The notes: generated from the letters alone by a model not told the origin. A DNA stretch of 46,293 nucleotides from Prochlorothrix hollandica PCC 9006 = CALU 1027 (GCF_000332315.1 NZ_KB235944.1:305947-352239); one strand, 5' to 3'; numbered from the stretch's first letter, positions 31,780-40,192 are shown. Program-made: numbers and translations.

Positions 31780-33222
31780 ATGACCATGGCCTTTGACCCT
31801 TCCCTCGCCTGGGTGCCCAATCTTGAGGATGCGATCGACCTCCATCCCCTGATCGTGCCCCCCCATACGCCCTTAACCACGGTCATTACCCAACTGAGCC
31901 AATACCACCATCGAGCCTGTAAGCTACCCCAGGCGGAACTTTCTTTGGATCGGTCAGCGGTCGATCGACCAACCCTCGATCGGCCAACCCTCGATCGGTC
32001 AGCCCTCGATCGGCCACCACTAGCGGGGGGACGCTCCAGTTGTGCCCTGGTGATGGATGGGCCGCAACTGCTGGGGATTTTGACGGAGCGGGATGTGGTG
32101 CGGCTGACGGCCCAAGCCCTGAACCTGAGCCATCTGTCGGCGGCGGATGTCATGGTGCAGCCCGTGATTACCCTACCGACGCGATCCCTACAGGACATTT
32201 TCGCTGCCCTCTTTATCTTCCGGCGCTACCGCATTCGCCACATCCCGGTGGTGGACGATGGGGGGCAGGTGCGGGGGGTTATTTCCCATGACAGTGTGCG
32301 GCAGGTGTTGCGCCCTGCCAACCTGTTGCGGTTCCGGCGGGTGGCGGATGTGATGACCACATCGGTGATTCAGGCTCCCCTCACGGCCACGGTGTTAGAG
32401 ATAGCGCGGCTGATGGCCCAGCATCGGGTCAGTTGTGTGGTCATTGTCCAGACCGATGGGGAAGGGAACCCGCAGCCCGTGGGCATTGTGACGGAGCGGG
32501 ACATCGTTCAGTTTCAGGCGCTCCAGGTGTCCATTGCCCAAACCCAAGCCCACCTCGTCATGAGTAGTCCCCTCTTTCTGCTCAGTCCGGAAGATTCCCT
32601 ATGGAGCGCCCACCAGACCATGCAGGAGCGCCGGATGGGGCGGTTGGTGGTGTCGTGGAATTGGGGTCAAGGCTTGGGATTGGTGACCCAAACCAGTTTG
32701 CTCCGGGTCTTTGATCCCATGGAAATGTATGGGGTGATTGAGAACTTGCAGCAGACGATCCAGCAGATGGAGGCTCAGCAGAGAACCCCTGGCTCCCCGA
32801 TCGCCGGATCTCAGCCGTTGTCGATCGAGCCGTTAGGGATAGAGAACACAGGCATAGGATCACCGGCCCAGCCATCAGCCGCCTTGCAACCCGTAAATTT
32901 GCAGCCCGGAAACTTGCAGCCCGGAAACTTGCAGCCCGGAAACTTGCAACCCGGAAACTTGCAACCCGGAAAACTAACAGCCGAAACGTTCACGCCCCAA
33001 GACCTAACGCCCGATGCCGCCCCGCCTTTGATCCCGGCCCTGCCGCCAGACCTGCCAGGGGATAGCTACCCCAGTCCCCTGGTTCTGTTGACCATGCTCC
33101 AGGGGGATCTTCAGCAACTGGCAGCGGATCAAACCCTATCAGCGGCCCAACAACGATCGCGGATCCGATCGCTGCTGCAACCCCTCCAACAAGCCTTGGC
33201 CCTGTCCCAGCGTCGGGCCTAA
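31780..33222 (+). CDS. Four-CBS-domain protein without an output domain
   Basis: Four CBS motifs can be read in two pairs: about residues 15-105 (SCALVMDGPQLLGILTERDVVR), 115-180 (HIPVVDDGGQVRGVISHDSVRQ), 185-255 (PVGIVTERDIVQFQALQ) and 265-320 (MGRLVVSWNWGQGLGLVTQTSLLR). CBS pairs usually sense adenosine nucleotides. In cyanobacteria such a block often precedes PAS and histidine-kinase domains, but this protein ends in Pro-rich sequence. Two pentapeptide arrays interrupt it: DRPTL-type (about 56-80) and LQPGN-type (about 369-398). I chose the ATG at 31780 since TTTAGGGTA precedes it; MAFDPSLAW at 31786 is equally possible, and an upstream GTG at 31732 is less likely. Confidence 0.82.
   Translation: MTMAFDPSLAWVPNLEDAIDLHPLIVPPHTPLTTVITQLSQYHHRACKLPQAELSLDRSAVDRPTLDRPTLDRSALDRPPLAGGRSSCALVMDGPQLLGILTERDVVRLTAQALNLSHLSAADVMVQPVITLPTRSLQDIFAALFIFRRYRIRHIPVVDDGGQVRGVISHDSVRQVLRPANLLRFRRVADVMTTSVIQAPLTATVLEIARLMAQHRVSCVVIVQTDGEGNPQPVGIVTERDIVQFQALQVSIAQTQAHLVMSSPLFLLSPEDSLWSAHQTMQERRMGRLVVSWNWGQGLGLVTQTSLLRVFDPMEMYGVIENLQQTIQQMEAQQRTPGSPIAGSQPLSIEPLGIENTGIGSPAQPSAALQPVNLQPGNLQPGNLQPGNLQPGNLQPGKLTAETFTPQDLTPDAAPPLIPALPPDLPGDSYPSPLVLLTMLQGDLQQLAADQTLSAAQQRSRIRSLLQPLQQALALSQRRA
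31946..32023 (+). repeat. In-frame 15-bp array (DRPTL pentapeptides) in the CBS gene
   Basis: Five units of the form GATCGGCCAACCCTC repeat in 15-bp phase and encode DRSAV, DRPTL, DRPTL, DRSAL, DRPPL. They interrupt the first CBS domain as an insertion. Confidence 0.8.
32884..32973 (+). repeat. In-frame 15-bp array (LQPGN pentapeptides) in the CBS gene
   Basis: Six units of TTGCAGCCCGGAAAC (some with CAACCC) run in strict phase and encode LQPGN. The three central copies are identical at the DNA level, which implies recent expansion. Confidence 0.85.
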
Positions 33223-33350
33223 GGTCGCGCCCCATTCAGCAGTGGAGACAAGATCCCCTAAAATATTACAATATATAAAGATTTTGGGGTTCCCTGGGGG
33301 TTCCCTTGGGCCACCCCCCGCCCCCCCTGAGGATTACCGAGAAAAGACCT

Positions 33351-34790
33351 ATGCGCATTGCGATCGTTGGAGCCGGTTTGGCCGGTATGGCTGCTGCTGT
33401 GGACCTGGTGGATGCAGGCCATACCGTGGAACTGTTTGAGTCTCGTCCCTTTGTGGGCGGTAAAGTGGGCAGTTGGGTGGATGCCGATGGAAACCATGTG
33501 GAAATGGGTCTCCATGTGTTTTTTGGCTGCTATTACCAGTTATTTGACCTGATGCGTAAGGTGGGGGCGATCGATCACCTGCGCCTCAAGGACCATACCC
33601 ATGTCTTCGTCAATGAGGGGGGTCGCCTCGGTGCCCTGGATTTCCGCTTCATCACCGGTGCCCCCTTCAACGGTCTCAAAGCCTTTTTCACCACGTCCCA
33701 ACTGACCCTCCAGGACAAGGTGACCAACGCCCTGGCCCTGGGCACCAGCCCCATTGTCCGGGGGTTAGTGGACTTTCAGGGAGCTATGAATACCATTCGT
33801 GCCTTGGATTCCGTCAGCTTTGCCGACTGGTTCCGCAGCCACGGGGGATCCAATGGCAGTCTTAAGCGCATGTGGAACCCGATCGCCTATGCCCTGGGTT
33901 TCATCGACACGGAGAATATTTCGGCCCGCTGTATGCTGACCATTTTCCAGTTTTTCGCCGCGAAAACCGAGGCTTCGGTGCTGCGGATGCTGGAGGGTTC
34001 GCCCCAGGAGTATTTGCACACGCCGATCGTCAACTACCTAGAAGCGCGGGGGGCTAAGTTCCACCTGCGGCAACGGATTCGGGAGGTGCTGTTTACGGAA
34101 GCGGACGGCCAAACCCAGGTGACGGGCCTGAGCCTGGGGGAGGGGGACCAAGCCACGGTGGTGACTGCCGATGCTTATTTGGCGGCCTGTGATGTGCCGG
34201 GGATTCAGCGGTTGCTGCCGGAGCCGTGGCGCAAGTGGTCGGCGTTCGACAATATTTACAAGCTGGATGCGGTGCCGGTGGCCACGGTGCAGTTGCGTTT
34301 TGATGGCTGGGTGACGGAGTTGGAGGATGCCGATCGCCGCCAACAACTGAAGGAAGCGGCGGGTATCGATAATTTGCTCTATACGGCTGATGCTGATTTT
34401 TCCTGTTTTGCGGACTTGGCCCTGACTAGCCCCAGCGACTATTACCGGGCCGGTGAAGGCTCGCTGTTGCAGTTGGTGTTGACCCCTGGGGATCCCTTTA
34501 TTAAGGAAAGCAATGAGGCGATCGCCCACCATGTTCTCCAACAGGTGCAAGCCCTGTTTCCCTCGGCCCGTGATCTCCAGATGACTTGGTACAGTGTGGT
34601 GAAGCTGGCCCAATCCCTCTACCGGGAAGCGCCGGGGATGGATCCGTTCCGCCCTGCCCAGAAAACTCCGGTTGCCAATTTCTTTTTGGCGGGCAGCTAT
34701 ACCCAACAGGACTATATCGACAGTATGGAAGGGGCGACGCTCTCTGGTCGTCAGGCTGCGAAGGAAATCCTAGGGGCGGCGCTGTCCTAA
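33351..34790 (+). CDS. crtQ: Zeta-carotene desaturase, CrtI-related plant type
   Basis: The enzyme converts zeta-carotene to lycopene via neurosporene in the cyanobacterial/plant pathway, upstream of CrtR. The N-terminus is the FAD-binding fold [19 protein letters not shown] with the acidic residue in VELFESR at the end of the second strand. [19 protein letters not shown] and the C-terminal motif [20 protein letters not shown] are characteristic. The protein has 479 residues, a normal length. The ATG at 33351 begins MRIAIVGAG; the upstream ATG at 33306 would add a low-complexity Pro tract. It stands alone here. Confidence 0.93.
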   Translation: MRIAIVGAGLAGMAAAVDLVDAGHTVELFESRPFVGGKVGSWVDADGNHVEMGLHVFFGCYYQLFDLMRKVGAIDHLRLKDHTHVFVNEGGRLGALDFRFITGAPFNGLKAFFTTSQLTLQDKVTNALALGTSPIVRGLVDFQGAMNTIRALDSVSFADWFRSHGGSNGSLKRMWNPIAYALGFIDTENISARCMLTIFQFFAAKTEASVLRMLEGSPQEYLHTPIVNYLEARGAKFHLRQRIREVLFTEADGQTQVTGLSLGEGDQATVVTADAYLAACDVPGIQRLLPEPWRKWSAFDNIYKLDAVPVATVQLRFDGWVTELEDADRRQQLKEAAGIDNLLYTADADFSCFADLALTSPSDYYRAGEGSLLQLVLTPGDPFIKESNEAIAHHVLQQVQALFPSARDLQMTWYSVVKLAQSLYREAPGMDPFRPAQKTPVANFFLAGSYTQQDYIDSMEGATLSGRQAAKEILGAALS

Positions 34791-34855
34791 TTCGGTTACG
34801 GGGGGTTGACCTGTGACTGACCGCAGAATGTTGAAATACCGCCTGCTGGAAGCAG

Positions 34856-34944
34856 AGGTTGACCCACCCCCCAGCCCCCGACCCGGAGGGGGAGTAAGAT
34901 TTCTGGTTCCCCTCCTCCGGAGGGGTTAGGGGTGGGTTTGACCT
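34856..34944. repeat. Palindromic repeat AGGTTGACCCACCCC...GGGGTGGGTTTGACCT
   Basis: Arms of 15-16 bases at 34856-34870 and 34929-34944 are nearly perfect inverts. Inside are two smaller hairpins (CCCCCGACCCGGAGGGGG and CCCCTCCTCCGGAGGGG). This is a further intergenic palindrome; the one at 27083 is similar in style but not in sequence. Confidence 0.65.
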
Positions 34945-35002
34945 CGCGATCGCAGCGGAGTGCCTCAAATTACATCTCAGACCACCGTCTTTTTGATTAG
35001 CC

Positions 35003-35248
35003 ATGCCAACTATTCTCCGTAAAGATGGGTTCCGGATTGTGATCTATTTTGATGATCACTTGCCTTGCCATGTTCACGCCATCAGTGGGGATAGTGAGAC
35101 TAAAATCAATCTAGGCGATCGCGCCCATCCGCCCACGATCGTGGAGCATCGAGGCAAGCGCAGTAGCGCTCTGAAAGCTCTGCAACTTGTGGTGGAACAT
35201 CAAAACGAACTCATTACTGCTTGGGAGGAGATTCATGGTTCCCTCTAA
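35003..35248 (+). CDS. DUF4160 domain protein
   Basis: Eighty-one residues with the full DUF4160 pattern: MPTILRKDGFRIVIYFDDH, then HVHAISGDSETKINLG and ALKALQLVVEHQNELITAWEEIHG. Proteins of this family are usually paired with DUF2442 proteins. The pair behaves in genome context like toxin-antitoxin modules, but no mechanism is established that I know of. The DUF2442 gene starts inside the end of this one (14-bp overlap), and GGGAGGAG within this gene serves as its ribosome site. Confidence 0.88.
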   Translation: MPTILRKDGFRIVIYFDDHLPCHVHAISGDSETKINLGDRAHPPTIVEHRGKRSSALKALQLVVEHQNELITAWEEIHGSL

Positions 35249-35591
35249 TACTTTAAGTGCTGCTGATTTGGAAGCTCAGATCGATCGGGCGGAAAGGGTG
35301 GCCCAGCTTGCGGATGCGGGGGAACCCCGTGCCCAAGCGGCCCATTACGATCGAGACACTGACCGGGTGGTGATCCAGTTGCGGGATGGGTCGGTGTTTA
35401 TGTTTCCCAGCCGATTGGGGCAGGGGCTGGCGGGGGCAGCGGCGGCGGATTTGGCGAGGGTGGAGGTTACGCCGTCGGGGATCGGTCTCCATTGGGAGCG
35501 GTTGGATGTGGATTTGCAGGTACCGTCCCTGTTGCGGGGGATTTATGGCACCCAGGCGTGGATGGCTCGGTTGCGGGGGGACGTGGGGTGA
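35235..35591 (+). CDS. DUF2442 domain protein
   Basis: From the ATG at 35235 the protein has 118 residues. The DUF2442 core is visible: AAHYDRDTDRVVIQLRDGSVFMFPSR, then EVTPSGIGLHWERLDVDLQVPSLLRGIYG. Lengths of 80-120 are usual. The first 40 residues (DLEAQIDRAERVAQLADAGEPRA) are helical and charged. An ORF beginning at 35187 would add residues encoded in the DUF4160 gene and is not supported. It is translationally coupled to the DUF4160 gene. Confidence 0.87.
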   Translation: MVPSNTLSAADLEAQIDRAERVAQLADAGEPRAQAAHYDRDTDRVVIQLRDGSVFMFPSRLGQGLAGAAAADLARVEVTPSGIGLHWERLDVDLQVPSLLRGIYGTQAWMARLRGDVG

Positions 35592-35686
35592 GGGGAGCGA
35601 TCTACCGTTAATCGTGTTTTTCGGGTGTTACAGTCTTAAATGTCTGAGTCGATCGGTGTTCCTGACCCGCTTATCCCTGATTTCCC

Positions 35687-37774
35687 ATGGCCTACAAAGA
35701 CGCACAACGGAAGATTGCCCAAGCGAAGGCGGAAGGCTGGACGGAACTGGATCTAGCGGGGCTGGAGTTGGAGGCGTTGCCCCCGGAACTGTGGGCGTTG
35801 GAGCAGTTGGAAGTGTTGGTGCTGGGGAAATGGGTTAATGGTAAAGGCTCTGTAGGGAATCAACTGAGCAGTCTGTCCCCCGAAATCGGTCAACTCAACA
35901 GCCTCAAACACCTTGCCCTCATCAGAAATCAACTGAGCAGTCTGCCCCCCGAAATCGGTCAACTTAACAGCCTCAAACACCTTGACTTAAGCGTCAATAA
36001 ACTGAGAAGTCTGCCACCCGAATTCGGACAACTCAACAGCCTCAAACACCTTTACCTCGACTCCAATAAACTGAGCAGTCTGCCCCCCGAATTCGTCCAA
36101 CTCAACAACCTCCAACACCTTGTCCTAAGCTCCAATCAACTGAGTAGTCTGCCACTCGAATTCGTCCAACTCAACAGCCTCCAACACCTTGACCTCAGTT
36201 CCAATCAACTGAGCAGTCTGCCCCCCGAAATCGGCCAACTCAACAGCCTCCAACACCTTGTCCTAAGCTCCAATAAACTGAGCAGCCTGCCCCCCGAATT
36301 CGTCCAACTCAACAGCCTCGAATACCTTGACCTCATCGACAATAAACTGAAAAATCTGCCACCCGAAATCGTCAAACTCACCCACATCCAAGAGCTTTAC
36401 CTCAGCGAAAATAAACTGAGCAGTCTGCCACCCGAAATTGGTCAACTCACCCACATCCAAGAGCTTTACCTCAGCGACAATAAACTGAGCAGTCTGCCAC
36501 CCGAAATCGGTCAACTCAACAGTCTCCACTTGCTTGACCTCAGCGACAATAAACTGAGCAGTCTGCCACCCGAAATCGGTCAACTCAACAGCCTCCACTT
36601 GCTTGACCTCAGCGACAATAAACTGAGCAGTCTGCCACCCGAATTCGGTCAACTCAACAGCCTCCAAGACCTTGCCCTAAACTCCAATAAATTGAGAAGT
36701 CTTCCCCCTGAATTTTTCCAACTCACCAATCTCCAAGATCTTAGTCTCGGCGAAAATAAACTGAGAAGTCTTCCCCCTGAAATTGTCAAACTCACCAGCC
36801 TCCAAGACCTTTACCTCCACTCCAATAAATTGAGCAGTCTGCCACCCGAATTCGGACAACTCAACAGCATCAAACACCTTTACCTCGACTCCAATAAACT
36901 GAGCAGTATTCCCCCTGAAGTTTTCCAACTCACCAACCTCCAACAACTTAACCTCAACTTCAATAAATTGAGCAGTCTTCCCCCCGAAATCGGTCAACTT
37001 AACAGCATCCAAAGGCTTGACCTTACCGCCAATCAACTGAGCACTCTGCCACCCGAAATCGGACAACTCAACAGCCTCCAACACCTTGACCTCAGCTCCA
37101 ATCAACTAAGTAGTTTGCCACCCGAAATCGGTCAACTCAATAACCTCCAAAAGCTTTACGTCAGAGGCAATCAACTAAGTAGTTTGCCACCCGAAATCGG
37201 TCAACTCAACAGCCTCCACTTGCTTGACCTAAGCTCCAATCAACTGAGCAGTTTTCCCTCCGAAATCGGACAACTCAACAGCCTCCAACACCTTGACTTC
37301 GGATCCAGTCAACTGAGCAGTCTGCCACCCGAAATCGGACAACTCAACAGCCTCCAACACCTTGACTTCCGCTCCAATCAACTGAGCAGTCTGCCACCCG
37401 AATTTGGTCAACTTAAAAGCCTTCAACACCTTGACTTTCGCTCCAATCAACTGAGCAGTCTGCCACCCGAATTCGGTCAACTTAAAAGCCTCCAAAGGCT
37501 TAACCTCAGCTATAATCAACTGAGCAGTCTGCCACCCGAATTCGGACAACTCAACAGCCTCCAAGGGCTTGACCTCAGCTACAATCAACTGAGCAGTCTG
37601 CCACCCGAAATCGGACAACTCAACAGCCTCCAAGGGCTTGACCTCAGCTACAATCAACTGAGCAGTCTACCACCCGAAATCAGTCAACTCAAAAACCTCC
37701 AACAAATTGTCCTCAACAACAATCAACTTAGCAATCTGCACCTCAAAATCGGTAACCGTTCATGGAGAGTATAA
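35687..37774 (+). CDS. Leucine-rich-repeat protein, 27 near-identical repeats, C-terminally truncated
   Basis: The 695-residue protein has an N-terminal cap (MAYKDAQRKIAQAKAEGWTE) like that of bacterial Roco/COR-type LRR proteins, then 27 consecutive repeats of exactly 23 residues. A typical unit is LPPEIGQLNSLQHLDLSSNQ followed by LSS (residues 63-683). The repeats are close to identical in DNA as well, so the array expands or homogenises by recombination. The last unit breaks at LHLKIG, and the last residues (NRSWRV) are encoded by an inverted-repeat element at 37751. Roco relatives would continue with a GTPase; none follows here. Function unknown: probably a protein-binding solenoid in the cytosol. 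No signal peptide is present. Confidence 0.82.
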   Translation: MAYKDAQRKIAQAKAEGWTELDLAGLELEALPPELWALEQLEVLVLGKWVNGKGSVGNQLSSLSPEIGQLNSLKHLALIRNQLSSLPPEIGQLNSLKHLDLSVNKLRSLPPEFGQLNSLKHLYLDSNKLSSLPPEFVQLNNLQHLVLSSNQLSSLPLEFVQLNSLQHLDLSSNQLSSLPPEIGQLNSLQHLVLSSNKLSSLPPEFVQLNSLEYLDLIDNKLKNLPPEIVKLTHIQELYLSENKLSSLPPEIGQLTHIQELYLSDNKLSSLPPEIGQLNSLHLLDLSDNKLSSLPPEIGQLNSLHLLDLSDNKLSSLPPEFGQLNSLQDLALNSNKLRSLPPEFFQLTNLQDLSLGENKLRSLPPEIVKLTSLQDLYLHSNKLSSLPPEFGQLNSIKHLYLDSNKLSSIPPEVFQLTNLQQLNLNFNKLSSLPPEIGQLNSIQRLDLTANQLSTLPPEIGQLNSLQHLDLSSNQLSSLPPEIGQLNNLQKLYVRGNQLSSLPPEIGQLNSLHLLDLSSNQLSSFPSEIGQLNSLQHLDFGSSQLSSLPPEIGQLNSLQHLDFRSNQLSSLPPEFGQLKSLQHLDFRSNQLSSLPPEFGQLKSLQRLNLSYNQLSSLPPEFGQLNSLQGLDLSYNQLSSLPPEIGQLNSLQGLDLSYNQLSSLPPEISQLKNLQQIVLNNNQLSNLHLKIGNRSWRV

Positions 37775-37886
37775 AGTTAGTGCATTTCAGCCTTATCTCT
37801 GTCCCCATATTGGCAAAAAAATAAGCCTCGTGAGGTCATGTTATAGCCTAAAAATCTGATTGTTTCGTCACCACTGAACGGTTACC
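37751..37886. mobile_element. 136-bp inverted-repeat element that ends the LRR gene
   Basis: GGTAACCGTTCA at 37751-37762 and TGAACGGTTACC at 37875-37886 are perfect inverse copies of each other, and the inner sides continue as TGG and CCA. The internal sequence has no long frame and is A/T-richer than its surroundings. The LRR reading frame runs into the left end and stops at 37774. I see no clear target duplication. It may be a MITE or the scar of a longer element. Confidence 0.6.
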
Positions 37887-37945
37887 CAGTAATTGGCAAA
37901 AGGTATCGCGATCTAAAACATAGGCGTTGGTAAACGACGGGATGA

Positions 37946-38113
37946 ATTCGATCTGAAGGCAGGTGTGATCACCACGGTCAACGCTATAGTCTGGACTTTC
38001 CCCTCACTCGCCAGGGCAACACTGCCGTAATTCGCAGTTGTTGGATCGTTCGCCCCAACGAAGACTTTCCCCGCCTAACCACCTGCTACATCCTCAAGAA
38101 ATCTCTGCCATGA
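37946..38113 (+). pseudogene. 3' fragment of a DUF6883-type gene, coupled to the DUF4926 gene
   Basis: The plus-strand frame from 37946 to the TGA at 38111-38113 reads HGQRYSLDFPLTRQGN, then IRSCWIVRPNEDFPRLTTCY, which is the C-terminal signature of DUF6883 proteins (GQRYxxDF and WIxRxxEDFPRLxxCY). A stop (TGA at 37943) lies directly upstream in the same frame, and no upstream frame continues the family, so the 5' half has been lost. It is 60 bp from the inverted-repeat element at 37751-37886. The terminal TGA overlaps the ATG of the DUF4926 gene as ATGA, a coupling often seen for this pair. The family recognition is from memory of its motifs. Confidence 0.65.
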
Positions 38114-38589
38114 CCTACACCACCACTCTTGCCACTACCTTGCAACTGTTCGATTTAGTGGTCTTAAACCAAGACTTCCCGATCGACCATCTCAGACGGG
38201 GCGAAATTGGCACTGTTGTAGAAGTTTTTGATCAAAATAGCGATCGACCAGCCTATGAAGTGGAGTTTATTGATGATGAGGGCCAACCCCTAGCCCTGGT
38301 AACCCTCACCCTAGATCAACTTCTCCCCCTCACGCCAACCCAATACCATCGCATCCAACGGATTATCCAAGACCTCAAAGCCCTCTACGCCGAACTAGAC
38401 CACACCTATCCCGGCAACCCCACCCTGGTCGGCATCAAAACCCTCGAACGCATCGAAACCAACCCCAGCCTCAAACAACGCATCACCAAGGCGGGTAAGG
38501 AAGCCGGACTTGCCGCGATCGAAGCCGCCCTCGACCATCCCGCCGTCACCATCACCATGGCCGGAATTAAGGGCTTTGTGGAAGGCTAG
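38110..38589 (+). CDS. DUF4926 domain protein with a C-terminal helical extension
   Basis: From the ATG at 38110 the protein has 159 residues. DUF4926 spans about 10-75: FDLVVLNQDFPIDHLRRGEI, GTVVEVFDQ and AYEVEFIDDEG, ending LVTLTLDQLLPL, an SH3-like small barrel. The second half (about 80-159) is helical (LKALYAELDHT, TLERIETNPSLKQRITKAGKEAG) and ends with small residues. DUF4926 proteins usually follow DUF6883 proteins in a two-gene unit, possibly of toxin-antitoxin or transporter-accessory kind; here the partner is broken. The ORF frame reaches 38038 with a TTG, but the ATGA overlap supports 38110. Confidence 0.8.
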   Translation: MTYTTTLATTLQLFDLVVLNQDFPIDHLRRGEIGTVVEVFDQNSDRPAYEVEFIDDEGQPLALVTLTLDQLLPLTPTQYHRIQRIIQDLKALYAELDHTYPGNPTLVGIKTLERIETNPSLKQRITKAGKEAGLAAIEAALDHPAVTITMAGIKGFVEG

Positions 38590-38637
38590 GGCGATCGGCC
38601 CCCATCTCCTGCCACAGCCTCCAGAGTTCCGGATTCT

Positions 38638-38991
38638 TCAGAGCTGAATGGCCTCCCGATCGACCTGTTGCCGCACCAAAGGATGGAGAGAATTAGCCAG
38701 GACCACATCCACCCTACACTGTAGAAAATCCTCCAGATCGTGGATCAAACCCACCGGGAACCAAGAAGAAATACGCTCCAAATCATAATCCACCACAAAA
38801 TCAATATCACTCGCCGCCGTCGATTCCCCCCGCGCCACCGACCCAAAAACCCGCACATTATAGGCTCCATGGTGCTGGGCAATGGCAAGCACCTGGGATC
38901 GCACATCTCCCCCCTCAGCCCAAGCAACCAACCCAGCCCCCCCGTCCTGAAACGCCCCCATCAGCACATCACCCTTAGACTTAACTGCCAT
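38638..38991 (-). CDS. MNT-type nucleotidyltransferase domain protein
   Basis: The 117-residue protein carries the nucleotidyltransferase motif VRVFGSVARGESTAASDIDF (GSx10DxD), which supplies the two metal-binding Asp. It belongs with the short MNT proteins that pair with HEPN toxins, where MNT can neutralise HEPN by adding AMP groups. No HEPN gene is beside it: the neighbouring genes are proB upstream and DUF4926 convergent. The ATG at 38991 is supported by GGAGGGG seven bases upstream. The N-terminal 35 residues are longer than usual. Confidence 0.85.
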   Translation of the reverse strand: MAVKSKGDVLMGAFQDGGAGLVAWAEGGDVRSQVLAIAQHHGAYNVRVFGSVARGESTAASDIDFVVDYDLERISSWFPVGLIHDLEDFLQCRVDVVLANSLHPLVRQQVDREAIQL

Positions 38992-39058
38992 CGATCCCCT
39001 CCAGCCCCGGAACCCGTTGCCACCATTTTAACAACCCTCTCCCCCCCCACCCCAGCCC

Positions 39059-40192
39059 CTAACTCATCAACACCAAATTATCCCGGTGTACCACCTCCGA
39101 CACCGCCTCCGGGCGATCGAGGTGGAGAATAGCCATAATTTCCGCCGTTTTGCGCCCCAGGATTTGCTGCAACTCCCCACTGCCATAGCTGCTGATGCCC
39201 CGCCCCACCGACTGGCCCTCGCCATCGCACAGCAACACCCCCTCCTGGCGCTGAAACTCCCCCTCCACCGCCACAATCCCCGCCGCCAACAGCGACTTCC
39301 CCCCATGGCGCAGAGCTTCCACCGCCCCCCCATCCAAATAGAGGGTCCCCGCCGGGATAGCACCGTGGGCAATCCAGCGCTTGCGGGCCGTAATAGCCCC
39401 GGCTTGGGCCGCAAAATGGGTCCCTAGGGCTTCCCCCTCCAAAATGCGCCGCAGGTTCTGGGGGGTTTTGCCCTCCGTGATCACCGTGCGCACCCCCGAC
39501 TGGGTAGCAATGCGGGCCGCCTCCAGCTTCGTCACCATGCCCCCCGTGCCCCACTGACTGCCCGCCTTCCCCGTTTGCACCTGGAGAGCATCCAGATCCG
39601 CCAGATTCTGCACCCAATCAATGGGCTGGGCTTCGGGATTGCTGCGGGGATCGTCGGAGTAGAGGCGATCGACATCCGTCAACAGAAACAGCCAATCCGC
39701 CCCCACCAAACTCGCCACCCGCGCCGACAGGGTATCGTTATCGCCAAACTTCAGTTCCTCCACCGCCACCGTATCGTTTTCGTTGACGATGGGGATCACC
39801 CCCAGCCGCAGCAGTTCCTGGAAGGTTTGGTAGGCATTGACATAGCGGCTGCGTTGCATCAAGTCCCCACGGGTCAGCAGCACCTGGGCAATGGGTTGGT
39901 TGATGGAGGTAAAAAAATCATCGTAAATCCGCATCAACCGCCCCTGGCCCACCGCCGCCACCGCCTGCTTCAGGGCAATACTGCGGGGCCGATCGGTCAA
40001 CCCCAAACGGGCACAGCCCACCCCCACCGCCCCAGAGGACACCAAGACCACCCCATAGCCCAAGCTTTGCAGTTGGCTCAGTTCTTCCACGAGGGTGGCG
40101 ATCGTCGCCAGGGCCAGCACCCCCGTTTCCGGTCGGGTCAGGCTAGAGGTGCCGATCTTCACCACAATCACAGGGGAGGTCGTAGGGGACAT
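39059..40192 (-). CDS. proB: Glutamate 5-kinase (proline biosynthesis)
   Basis: ProB phosphorylates glutamate in the first step of proline synthesis. The amino-acid kinase domain shows [10 protein letters not shown] near the start, [38 protein letters not shown] and [16 protein letters not shown]-terminal PUA domain follows at about 280-370 ([21 protein letters not shown]). The 377-residue length is normal. The ATG at 40192 is a usual start. The gene stands alone, transcribed away from a 450-bp spacer. Confidence 0.95.
   Translation of the reverse strand: MSPTTSPVIVVKIGTSSLTRPETGVLALATIATLVEELSQLQSLGYGVVLVSSGAVGVGCARLGLTDRPRSIALKQAVAAVGQGRLMRIYDDFFTSINQPIAQVLLTRGDLMQRSRYVNAYQTFQELLRLGVIPIVNENDTVAVEELKFGDNDTLSARVASLVGADWLFLLTDVDRLYSDDPRSNPEAQPIDWVQNLADLDALQVQTGKAGSQWGTGGMVTKLEAARIATQSGVRTVITEGKTPQNLRRILEGEALGTHFAAQAGAITARKRWIAHGAIPAGTLYLDGGAVEALRHGGKSLLAAGIVAVEGEFQRQEGVLLCDGEGQSVGRGISSYGSGELQQILGRKTAEIMAILHLDRPEAVSEVVHRDNLVLMS

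Noticed and set aside
36263-37657. Long minus-strand frames (134-142 codons) opposite the LRR gene
   Set aside because: They arise from the 69-bp periodic DNA, since a stop-free frame in one unit stays open in all. The translated repeats resemble no known fold.
37854-38010. Minus-strand stretch reading like protein (SVDRGDHTCLQIEFIPSFTN)
   Set aside because: It is open for only about 50 codons, begins after a stop without a start codon, and overlaps the DUF6883 fragment, which has recognisable family motifs. I could not decide whether it is a second remnant.
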